This document shows, piece after piece, positions 53,678 to 60,914 of a stretch of 64,000 nt of DNA. Both the position numbers and the translations under genes were made by a program. Under the pieces are notes generated by a model. The model had not been told where the DNA came from, ran no database searches, and saw only the letters and a list, made by a program, of their open reading frames with translations. Position 1 is the first letter of the stretch. The number at the start of each line of letters is the position of its first letter. The stretch is from Pedobacter sp. PAMC26386. GTDB taxonomy: Bacteria; Bacteroidota; Bacteroidia; Sphingobacteriales; Sphingobacteriaceae. The stretch covers positions 434,001 through 498,000 of the forward strand of contig CP060294.1 of assembly GCA_014302835.1 (NCBI GenBank). Reading direction: 5' to 3'.

Positions 53678-56464
53678 TTATTTTTTAGCGGATCCTCCGC
53701 CCATTTTATTAAAATCCCAGGTAATTGAAGCCATGAAATAGCGTTTGATAGTTGTATAACTAGTTTGAGTGATCATATTCCCATTTGCATTTCTGTTGAA
53801 ACCAACATTCTGGTTCAGCAGGTCATTGGCAGAAAGTGAAAATTTAAGTCCTTCTGATTTCAGGAATTTTTTGCTGATGCGTGCATTTAGCAACACCAGG
53901 TTGAAATCTGAATTAAAGGATTGGGTTTTACTTCTGTGTTCATAGCTGACATCAGAACCAACCTCAAACTTGCCTGGTAAATAGATGGTGAAATATGCTT
54001 CGCCATTTAGACCCCAACCATTATCATTGACTGACTTTTGCAAAGAAGACTGACCTGTTGTATAAGTTGGCCCAAAAGCTAAACGGCTTTCATATTTTTT
54101 TTCCTTGTACTTTGAGATCGAAAGTTGTCCTGAATAACTGTTAGAATTGGTTTTATTGAGTGAACCGTTTATATAACTATAATAGATACGCCCATTGGAA
54201 TTGAAATTCACGCTGCCATATAATTCATCAGCATTCAATTTCCGTGAAGCTCCAGAATATAAATAATAGTTACTGGTTTGATGATCAGTTAGATTGATTG
54301 ATTTATAAACACTTTTTCCTGTAGGATCGGTATCCACACTACTTACTATTGCATCGGAAGTGAAGTTATATCCCCCACCAAAGTAAATACTCTGACCGCT
54401 TAAAACTTTATATGAATTATAGTTTATATCAATCTTATTGTTAAATGAGGATTTCAAATCCGGGTTTCCAATCTGTATGTTTAGCGGATCCGTATTGACC
54501 CTTACTGGTTGAATCTGATCAATGTTTGGTTGTGTCGTATTACCTAAGTAGGAGACACGAAGATTTTTTTGCTGGCTGAATTTGTATTGATAGCTGGCCT
54601 GAGGATTCCAGTTGATGAAGGTTCTTTTAAACGAGGAATTATTAATTACATCCTGCTGATCAAAATTAACACTGGCAATTTTAGTTCCGAAATTGATGAT
54701 ACTTTTATTTTTTTTGAAGTTTAGGATCGCGCCTGCAAGATTAGAAACCTGATCCAGTTTATAATTGTTACTATAAAGAGGATCTAAGGAACTATATTTT
54801 CCATCAGGAGACCGATTAAATGACTTTCGGTTTGCACTGCTATTGCTGAGTCCAAACCCATAATTCAGAATCAGAGAAAGTGATTTTGTCAATGGCTCGG
54901 TATAAGCCAGGTTTGTCGAAAATACAGAAGATTTGATTTGATTTGTTTTATACTGATCGATCAACTGAATGCTGTCCGGAACAGTTTTAGCATTAAAGAA
55001 CTCAATTTCAGACTTTAAAAATCCAGTGCTTTCACTCTCTTTATAAGCTTGGTTGACATTTAAAGATAAAGTACGACCGATCTTTTTTAGTTTTTTTGTC
55101 CAGAAGAGATTCGAATTAAATATTTTATCATGATTATCATTTGATACCTGTCTTGAAGTGTTGTTTAATAACAGGTTATTCGAAAAACTGCTACCTGTAT
55201 AACTTTTATGACTATCACCATTTTTTGCCGTACCGTCTGCTGAAACTTTGATGGTTGAGGTTGAATCAAGTTTCACCTGGTAAGTTGCATCTAACTTCTG
55301 TCTGAACATATAGCTATCGAAAGCCAGGTCCGAATTTGAATTAATGATTCCTGAAGGCAGGTTATTCTGGCTCAAAGTGCTTTTTGTTCCATCGACGGCT
55401 AAAGAACCAATTTTGTAATTTGTATTGATTGATTCTTTATCACTATTCCATTTGGTATCATAATGTAGACCTCCTGTTCTTGCTACCGGGATACCTTCAC
55501 CATTATATTGTCCATTATAAGAATCCAATGGGTCATCTCCGTTTGATGAAATGAAAATATTACCGCCATCTTGGAATTGAATATTATCGCCTGCCCCATA
55601 CTTGCTGTTGTCTTCCCAACCCAGGCCTATTTTTCCAGTGTTTCCTAGTGTACCATAAGCAGAAAATTTCTGTTTCTTTTTAAAGGCATTGAACATGCTC
55701 TGTGCCTGGTAAAATTTATCTGTTGCTCCACCTATATCCAGTTTACCAAAATATCCATTCTTTTTATCCTCTTTCAATTTGATGTTGATAGTTTTTTCCT
55801 TTTTTCCATCGTCAATACCTGTAAAAGTAGCTTGATCACTTTTTTTATCGAATAGCTGAACTTTATCAACCATATCAGCTCTGATGTTTTTAGTCACCAG
55901 GGTAGGGTCATCTCCAAAAAACTCTTCACCATCCACCAATACTTTATTTACCTTTTGTCCCTGGGCTGTGATCTTTCCATCTTTGTCTATTTGTATACCT
56001 GGTAACTGCTTCAATAAGTCTTCAACCTTAGAGTTTGGCTGGATCTGATAAGCCGAAGCAGTAAACTCTGTCGTATCTCCCTTTATTTTTATTGCTGCGG
56101 CCTTGCCTTTGATAATCACATCTGCAAGCAGGGTAGCTTTAAGTGTTAATTTTATTCTGCCAAAATCAATGTCTTTTTTTGAACTATCCAAATTAAACTG
56201 TTCCACATAATCTGCATATCCTGGATAAGTGACTAATAAAAACAATTTCCCTTTTTGGATGCCGGAAATATTAAAGGTGCCATTTTCACCAGCTCTTGTA
56301 AATTTCACCAGTGTCGAATCTTTGGCGCGCAATACGCTGATCGTAGTATAACGCAAGTTAGCACCAGAGGTATGATCGCCGACAGATCCTTTTATAGCCC
56401 CGGAATTTTGCGCAAATGCACAATGGGAAAGGATACAAAAAATAGTAAATAGATATAATTTCAT
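53678..56464 (-). CDS. TonB-type outer-membrane beta-barrel protein with carboxypeptidase-regulatory domain
   Basis: 928 residues. Signal peptide ~1-18; a CarboxypepD_reg-like domain at about 22-110 (GAIKGSVGDHTSGANLRYTT); a plug-like domain at about 130-230 (VEDLLKQLPGIQIDKDGKIT, VLVDGEEFFGDDPTLVTKNI); then a long barrel region rich in aromatic strands. No SusD partner is present; instead GLPGLI follows. An ECF sigma gene is divergent 355 bases away and may control the pair. Substrate unknown. Confidence 0.9.
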   Translation of the reverse strand: MKLYLFTIFCILSHCAFAQNSGAIKGSVGDHTSGANLRYTTISVLRAKDSTLVKFTRAGENGTFNISGIQKGKLFLLVTYPGYADYVEQFNLDSSKKDIDFGRIKLTLKATLLADVIIKGKAAAIKIKGDTTEFTASAYQIQPNSKVEDLLKQLPGIQIDKDGKITAQGQKVNKVLVDGEEFFGDDPTLVTKNIRADMVDKVQLFDKKSDQATFTGIDDGKKEKTINIKLKEDKKNGYFGKLDIGGATDKFYQAQSMFNAFKKKQKFSAYGTLGNTGKIGLGWEDNSKYGAGDNIQFQDGGNIFISSNGDDPLDSYNGQYNGEGIPVARTGGLHYDTKWNSDKESINTNYKIGSLAVDGTKSTLSQNNLPSGIINSNSDLAFDSYMFRQKLDATYQVKLDSTSTIKVSADGTAKNGDSHKSYTGSSFSNNLLLNNTSRQVSNDNHDKIFNSNLFWTKKLKKIGRTLSLNVNQAYKESESTGFLKSEIEFFNAKTVPDSIQLIDQYKTNQIKSSVFSTNLAYTEPLTKSLSLILNYGFGLSNSSANRKSFNRSPDGKYSSLDPLYSNNYKLDQVSNLAGAILNFKKNKSIINFGTKIASVNFDQQDVINNSSFKRTFINWNPQASYQYKFSQQKNLRVSYLGNTTQPNIDQIQPVRVNTDPLNIQIGNPDLKSSFNNKIDINYNSYKVLSGQSIYFGGGYNFTSDAIVSSVDTDPTGKSVYKSINLTDHQTSNYYLYSGASRKLNADELYGSVNFNSNGRIYYSYINGSLNKTNSNSYSGQLSISKYKEKKYESRLAFGPTYTTGQSSLQKSVNDNGWGLNGEAYFTIYLPGKFEVGSDVSYEHRSKTQSFNSDFNLVLLNARISKKFLKSEGLKFSLSANDLLNQNVGFNRNANGNMITQTSYTTIKRYFMASITWDFNKMGGGSAKK

Positions 56465-56819
56465 AAAGGAGTAAGTATAAGTCGAATATATAACTAAATT
56501 ATCAGTAGTTGAAATGAAATGAGTGTTAAATAAGGTTAAAGTTTGTTAAATTAACTATGGATTATTTTGTAGTTAATCTGTTCGCACTTTAAGATTTTAT
56601 AAGTTATTGTTGAACATATTTGGCTATAATTTCCATTTTCTGAAATTTTCTCCGTGTTACCTCTCTGAAACTAAATCTTGTTTTTTTGAAAAAAAAATAT
56701 GCCTTTTTATTAGGGCAAAAACGTTTTTGTAAATTCATTATTGTAGAATTACATTCAACAGTATTGTTGAATCAAAAAAAAGTATTTAAAATTGAATATT
56801 AATTAGTTATGTATATTTA
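56465..56819. other. Divergent intergenic region between barrel gene and ECF sigma gene
   Basis: 355 AT-rich bases, no ORF. It contains an 8-bp inverted repeat ATTCAACA-GTAT-TGTTGAAT (56753-56772), 47 bases before the sigma start codon, which may be an operator. No full TAnnTTTG promoter is seen on either strand, consistent with an alternative sigma factor driving these genes. Confidence 0.5.
56753..56772. promoter_or_regulatory. Inverted repeat upstream of ECF sigma gene
   Basis: ATTCAACA and TGTTGAAT separated by GTAT. A symmetric operator-like site; its role is unproven. Confidence 0.35.
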
Positions 56820-57452
56820 ATGGAAGTATTGAACGGTAATTTAATAAATAGTGTAGAAAAAATGTCGTGGGCTGAAGATGAGTTGTTCAGTCATATCAAG
56901 GCGGGTAATAAAAATGCTTTTGAGCAGCTCTACAGGGATCACAGCGGAGGTGTCTATTACAATTTAAGAAGGCTGACCAGGAATGATGAGCTAGCTAAAG
57001 AACTTCTTCAGGATGTTTTTACCAGGGTATGGGAAAAGAAAGCTGCATTAAATCCTGAAAAACCATTTCATTTTTATCTTTTCCGGATGGCCAGGAATTC
57101 AGTTGTGAATTTATACCGGCAAACTAAAAGAGATAAGCAGTTGATGGACAATCTTCGGCTCCTGACTTCTGAGGTTACACATCAGCCAGTTGAAAGTCAG
57201 GTAAGCGAGGCCGAGGAAGAGGCCTTGATTCGGGCGGTACAAATGCTTCCTCCACAGAGAAGGAAGATATTTATGCTCTGTAAGCTGGAAGGAAAATCAT
57301 ACGAAGAGGTCAGCGGTCTTTTGGGAATAACAACCTCTACAATTGGTGATCATATTGTGAAAGGAACAAAGGCAATCAGAAATCATTTGATGAATTCTGA
57401 TAGAATACTTTTGTTATTTGGGTTTTCCTTGTTGATTAAAGGAGATTTTTAA
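56820..57452 (+). CDS. ECF RNA polymerase sigma factor (FecI-like, Bacteroidota type)
   Basis: 210 residues. Region 2 at about 20-95 (AGNKNAFEQLYRDHSGGVYY, LLQDVFTRVWEKKAAL, FYLFRMARNSVVNLYR); region 4 at about 130-195 (LPPQRRKIFMLCKLEGKSYE, LLGITTSTIGDHIVKGTKAI). The C-terminus is hydrophobic (LLLFGFSLLI). Such factors are normally followed by a FecR anti-sigma gene; none is here. Downstream are short repeats and an IS3 element. The divergent outer-membrane barrel is the likely target. Confidence 0.9.
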   Translation: MEVLNGNLINSVEKMSWAEDELFSHIKAGNKNAFEQLYRDHSGGVYYNLRRLTRNDELAKELLQDVFTRVWEKKAALNPEKPFHFYLFRMARNSVVNLYRQTKRDKQLMDNLRLLTSEVTHQPVESQVSEAEEEALIRAVQMLPPQRRKIFMLCKLEGKSYEEVSGLLGITTSTIGDHIVKGTKAIRNHLMNSDRILLLFGFSLLIKGDF

Positions 57453-57636
57453 GGAGAAGAGCAGGGGAGGGTAAAATTGATAACCTCAGGGGGACGATTC
57501 GGAGTGAATCCAATTGAAGTCTAAAGTGAATCCACAGTGAGTCCACGTATTTACGTAAAAATGTGGACTCAACGTGGACTAGATGTGGACTAGATGTGGA
57601 CTAGACGTGGACTAGAACCGAGCAGAAATAGGGGGT
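57453..57636. other. Repeat-containing non-coding stretch between sigma gene and IS3
   Basis: 184 bases without ORF. It carries two GAATCC/GAGTCCAC-type motifs, the five 11-base GTGGACT units, and ends with GGT, which is the left copy of the IS3 target duplication. Confidence 0.6.
57562..57616 (+). repeat. Five tandem 11-bp repeats
   Basis: Units (T/C)GTGGACTAGA at 57573, 57584, 57595 and 57606, with a variant TGTGGACTCAA at 57562; exact 11-base spacing. The complement GAGTCCAC at 57539-57546 pairs with GTGGACTC at 57563-57570. Confidence 0.88.
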
Positions 57637-57686
57637 TGTCTTATCCTCGTATAGCTATACAGGTTATTGAATTAATTTTGAATTGA

Positions 57687-58622
57687 CTATACAAGCAAAT
57701 TTGTAATTCCTGTTTGACTTATACAAGTTGTATTTTCTTTTAGTTTGTATTTTTTGGGTTTCCATCTTTTTTTAAGCTCTCCTTGTTTAAGATGAGCCTG
57801 TTCGGGTGTTAGATAATCGCAACTAGCATGTGGTCTACTGTGGTTATACGTCTGAATACTCTCTCTTATCCTTCCATTAGTTTCTCTCAGTCCAGCATTA
57901 GATCCATAGAGATCAAACTCTGCTTTTAAGATCCCATTAACGCGCTCTGCAATAGCGTTCTCATATGGGTCTCCTTTTTCTGTCATACTAACTGCTATCT
58001 TACTATCTGTCAGCAGATCTATATATCCTTTGCTGCAATATTGCGATCCTCTGTCGGAATGATGTATAAGGTCTTTTTGAGGGTACTTCCTATTGCTTAT
58101 TGCCATTTCCAGTGCATCTATGCAGCCCTGAGCCGAAAGATCTGTCCTGAAGGCCCATCCCATGATTTTTTTAGAATAGGCATCTGTGATCAGGCTGAGA
58201 TAGCCCCATTGTTTTTTAAGATGTATATAAGTAATATCGCTTACCCAAACCTGTTCAGGATGATTGATGCTCAATTCTTTGATCAGATTATTGTATTTAC
58301 GCATCCAATGCCTTGAATTGGTGGTTACCGCATTTCTTCTTCGTTGTCTGATATGTAGGCTATGTTCCCGCATCAGTCCGAAGAGATAGTCCCGGCCAAT
58401 TTTGATACCGTGTTTTTCTAAGGGCTTGTGCAACATAAAATGTAGTTTTAAAGTACCTATTCTTTTTTGCGTTTTGCGGATATCAATCACATGCTGCAAA
58501 ACGATCTCATCTTTTAATCCTTCATCCTGTAGCCTCCATTGATGATCATAATAAGCATGTCTTGTTTTGCCAAACAGTCTGCACAGCAACTTAATCCCAA
58601 GCTTAGGGAAGTCCTGTTTCAT
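57687..58622 (-). CDS. IS3-family transposase OrfB (DDE integrase domain)
   Basis: 311 residues. N-terminal HTH_21 region (LLCRLFGKTRHAYYDHQWRL, IRKTQKRIGTLKLHFML), then the rve catalytic domain with D in VSDITYIHLKKQWGYL, D in LIHHSDRGSQYCSKGYI and E in PYENAIAERVNGILKAEF. All three catalytic residues are intact. Starts in the ATGA overlap with orfA, so it may be made by coupling or by frameshift fusion. Confidence 0.95.
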   Translation of the reverse strand: MKQDFPKLGIKLLCRLFGKTRHAYYDHQWRLQDEGLKDEIVLQHVIDIRKTQKRIGTLKLHFMLHKPLEKHGIKIGRDYLFGLMREHSLHIRQRRRNAVTTNSRHWMRKYNNLIKELSINHPEQVWVSDITYIHLKKQWGYLSLITDAYSKKIMGWAFRTDLSAQGCIDALEMAISNRKYPQKDLIHHSDRGSQYCSKGYIDLLTDSKIAVSMTEKGDPYENAIAERVNGILKAEFDLYGSNAGLRETNGRIRESIQTYNHSRPHASCDYLTPEQAHLKQGELKKRWKPKKYKLKENTTCISQTGITNLLV

Positions 58623-59161
58623 TTTGATGACTGCCTGGCACCAGACTTTTTTCTGATATCGATTTTAAGCTGTTCTTCAGCGATATCGATCATGGTGTCC
58701 AGGGCTTTGATCTTCAAATTGGCCTCTGCAAGGGCTTCTTGCAAGGCTTTGAGTTCTGTGTTATCAGATTGATTTGTTGTCTTTTTAACCACCTCTAAAG
58801 ATTTGATATCGCTAATTTCGACATTTTCTTCTCTAAATTTCTTTATCCAGCCCCGTATTACACTCGGGTAAGAAATATCAAAGGCAATTTGAGCTTGTCT
58901 GACGCTCATTCCTGCTTCTACAGCGCGAAAAACAGACCTCTTTTCTGCCAGTGTATAGCTTTTGTGTTTCACTATACTTGAACCGTACCGATCTATCCAA
59001 TCCTTTAGGGTGCAGCTGGCCATACCATATTCCTGTATAAGGTCTCGGCGGGGGACTCCTTGTTCTGCTAATTGAACAACATATGCGATTAAGCGCTTAT
59101 CAAAGCGCTGTTGCTTGCCAATCCGATCTGAGTAAATAAACTCTGTTTCTTTTGTTTCCAT
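58619..59161 (-). CDS. IS3-family OrfA (DNA-binding subunit)
   Basis: 180 residues. Two helix-turn-helix-like segments (LAEQGVPRRDLIQEYGMASC and AVEAGMSVRQAQIAFDISYP) recognise the IS ends; a C-terminal leucine-zipper-like helix (LKALQEALAEANLKIKALDT) follows. The stop overlaps the orfB start (ATGA). Confidence 0.92.
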   Translation of the reverse strand: METKETEFIYSDRIGKQQRFDKRLIAYVVQLAEQGVPRRDLIQEYGMASCTLKDWIDRYGSSIVKHKSYTLAEKRSVFRAVEAGMSVRQAQIAFDISYPSVIRGWIKKFREENVEISDIKSLEVVKKTTNQSDNTELKALQEALAEANLKIKALDTMIDIAEEQLKIDIRKKSGARQSSK

Positions 59162-59202
59162 ACACTGTTTTTAGTGTATAGCTCTTTTAGGAATCGACAG
59201 GT

Positions 59203-59260
59203 TGTCTTATCCTTGTATGGCTGTCTTATACTGGTTTTACTTTACAAAAGTGGAGAGTTT
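59203..59260. repeat. Adjacent IS3-type left-end sequences
   Basis: Two TGTCTTAT ends stand side by side: TGTCTTATCC at 59203, nearly identical over 19 bases to the intact IS3 left end, and TGTCTTATACTGG at 59222, which belongs to the decayed transposase that follows. They are in the same orientation, marking remnants of separate insertions. Confidence 0.65.
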
Positions 59261-59563
59261 TTACTGATTATGGTTTACAATAGTATTAATTTCCTGTATA
59301 TACTTTACATGTGTTGACAAATTTTGCGTTTTGTGCTTCACTGAGCTATTTTCCTTGCCTTGAAATTCGGCATGCCTTTGCTGTGGCGTTAGTAAATGAC
59401 AACTAAATGTGGCCTTAATTTATTATACTTATCAACGGTATTGACTAGTTTTCCCAATGCGATGCTATAGGTTTCAAATGTTTCAGCGAGGCCAAATTTA
59501 CCTTTAAGGATTCTATTTACGCTTTCAGCAATAGCATTATCATAAGGGCTTTGTCTTAAACTG
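59261..59563 (-). pseudogene. Decayed IS3-family OrfB, C-terminal fragment with frameshift
   Basis: Minus-strand reading gives SPYDNAIAESVNRILKGKFG, including the catalytic E region, up to LRPHL. One base is missing near 59403, after which the other frame restores HLLTPQQRHAEFQGKEN and ends NTIVNHNQ-stop at 59261. The upstream 5' part is lost: at 59552 it is cut by another IS-end sequence. Clearly not functional. Confidence 0.82.
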
Positions 59564-59660
59564 GTTTTAATGATGCGAAAAGGAGGGGGATACTGATTAT
59601 GATTTGCCATTTAAAGTCAAGAATGGACACTGGTTTTAATGACTGAAAAGAAAGAAGAGA
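59552..59660. repeat. Second related IS end, truncated
   Basis: TGTCTTAAACTGGTTTTAAT at 59552 and the following ~45 bases align with 59222-59275 (shared ACTGGTTTTA and ACTGATTATG blocks, reading back as NHNQ). It is the 3' end of another IS copy, inserted inside the decayed transposase. ACTGGTTTTAATGA recurs at about 59630. Confidence 0.6.
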
Positions 59661-59800
59661 AAAATATTTAGAAAAAAAATGAAAATAGAGCAGATGAAAA
59701 CGGAGGTCTGTGCGTCTTTACAGTATAGAATGCCAAATTAAAGATATTGTCAACAACGCCAGTTGCTCTGACAAGTTTAGGTAAATAATAGTTAATAAGC

Positions 59801-59831
59801 CAAAGGATGGCTGTGGATGCACCATCCTTTG
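59801..59831. repeat. Isolated hairpin in the remnant zone
   Basis: CAAAGGATGG and CCATCCTTTG, perfect 10-bp arms with an 11-base loop, followed on the plus strand by ATTTTAAAA. No gene lies upstream to terminate. Confidence 0.5.
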
Positions 59832-59989
59832 ATTTTAAAATCGCTATTTTTTTGAAGGTAAATATTTTTTGCGCCACTTTTACGCAAATTTGGTTCTTCT
59901 TTATTCCTTCATATATTTTCAAATAAACAGATTATATTGTGTGTATTTAGATAAAAAACACTACAACTGCGCTACAGTGAAAATAGCAT

Positions 59990-60109
59990 ATAGCAACGGT
60001 AAACTTTAAAGTTGACAAGCATCATCTCAAAGAAGATGGTACGATCAACCTAAAACTTGTTATTTATCATAATATAAAGATTGTTTTAGATAACAAAAAT
60101 GGGATCTAA
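59990..60109 (+). pseudogene. Probable N-terminal fragment of a tyrosine integrase
   Basis: Plus-strand reading from 59990 gives (I)ATVNFKVDKHHLKEDGTIN, then LKLVIYHNIKIVLD, then a stop at 60107. This resembles the arm-DNA-binding N-terminus of Bacteroidota phage/conjugative-element integrases (MATV...KKDG...L.I.HNRK). The start codon would be ATA where ATG is expected. Nothing of the catalytic domain follows. The match is by eye and short. Confidence 0.42.
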
Positions 60110-60130
60110 GTTTTACCCCAGATCCCATTT
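60095..60130 (-). terminator. Intrinsic terminator of the lipocalin-like gene
   Basis: AAATGGGATCT/AGATCCCATTT stem, 12-base loop; TTTTTG follows on the minus strand. Confidence 0.75.
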
Positions 60131-60166
60131 AATTATGTTTTAATGATTAGTTTTGTTTTTTATAAA

Positions 60167-60559
60167 TCAGGCTAATTTAATAAATTCTATCGTATATATC
60201 GTATTTGGTGAAGAATGCCATTTGCCATCTTTTTGGAACTGCATACCTTCAGGCTCAGTAGTCCATACCATCTGGTTTTCACTTACACGGACTGTGTAAA
60301 CCTCAGTTTCTTTACCGAAAGTTTGAATCATATAGAATTCATTGCCCTCATTATGTATTTCGTAAGTTGCTTTAGAAGGAAAAGTTTCATTTTCGTTAGA
60401 CTTCATGTTTTGACCGTCTAATCCTATAGTGATATTTAGTTCCGTATTGATCTGATCAGGATGTATTGTCTTTCCTTTTTTATCATTAAATACATATTTA
60501 TCTGAAACAGCTTTCCATTTTCCTATAAGCTGTGCGCTTATCTGTTCTTTATTATTCAT
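60167..60559 (-). CDS. Lipocalin-like small protein, unknown function
   Basis: 130 residues without signal peptide, so probably cytosolic. The opening LIGKWKAVSDKYVFNDKKGK and the following regular beta-strands (ELNITIGLDGQNM, SKATYEIHNEGNEFYMIQTF, YTVRVSENQMVWTTEPEG) fit the lipocalin-like single-barrel families common in Bacteroidota. No ligand or pathway can be inferred. It stands alone within the mobile-element zone and may be either native or carried in. Confidence 0.6.
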   Translation of the reverse strand: MNNKEQISAQLIGKWKAVSDKYVFNDKKGKTIHPDQINTELNITIGLDGQNMKSNENETFPSKATYEIHNEGNEFYMIQTFGKETEVYTVRVSENQMVWTTEPEGMQFQKDGKWHSSPNTIYTIEFIKLA

Positions 60560-60622
60560 CTATAAATTATTAATATTGTTGATCAACCCTTAGAGTCTGT
60601 TATGCTACAAATATGCTATAAA

Positions 60623-60663
60623 AAAGACAGCTGATATGCTATAAAAAGATATCAGCTGTCTTT
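60623..60663 (-). terminator. Terminator interrupted at its border by IS21
   Basis: AAAGACAGCTGATAT pairs with ATATCAGCTGTCTTT (15 bp, 11-base loop); U-rich sequence follows on the minus strand. The IS21 target duplication TTTAA (60661-60665) overlaps the base of this stem. It was probably the terminator of the efflux adaptor gene now 2.7 kb away. Confidence 0.72.
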
Positions 60664-60763
60664 AATGGATATTCCACTACAAATGGGACCACCTAATGGT
60701 GCAATGTATCCCACCAAGTTCGGGGCCTAGCGTAACAGTAAAAAGGTTATAATTTGATCAATT

Positions 60764-60838
60764 ATTCCGCTGGAAAGTACCCCACCAGAAATAGTTGAAT
60801 TTGTAAAGGACTGACATTCCGGCACAAAGTACCCCACC
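60764..60838 (+). repeat. Internal transposase-binding repeats of IS21
   Basis: ATTCCG followed by AAAGTACCCCACC occurs at 60764-60786 and 60816-60838, 52 bases apart, and resembles the terminal ATTCC...AAATGGGACCACC. Multiple end-proximal repeats are typical of IS21 and are bound by IstA. Confidence 0.7.
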
Positions 60839-60914
60839 TTTACGCACCTGTTTCCACTAAGAGAGAGTTAAGGGCTAATACCTAGGTTTGGTTAGTATTA
60901 CCTAATCCGAAAGT

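Larger units (their letters stand above)
57637..59199 (-). mobile_element. IS3-family insertion sequence, apparently complete
   Basis: 1563 bp with orfA and orfB on the minus strand. The ends begin TGTC and finish GACA; over 25 bases the terminal repeats share TGTC, TCCT and AGCTATACA blocks (about 18 of 25). Flanking GGT at 57634-57636 and 59200-59202 is a 3-bp target duplication, as usual for IS3. Both ORFs look intact. Confidence 0.82.

Noticed and set aside
57562..57616. 11-bp repeats considered as replication-origin iterons
   Set aside because: No initiator gene, no DnaA boxes recognised, chromosomal housekeeping context.
58619..58622. Programmed frameshift between IS3 orfA and orfB
   Set aside because: Only an ATGA overlap is clear; no convincing A6G-type slippery run with downstream structure was found, so coupling is equally likely.
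59668..59922. 84-codon minus-strand ORF in the IS remnant zone
   Set aside because: No recognisable domain, odd Phe-rich end, and overlap with a hairpin; judged chance.
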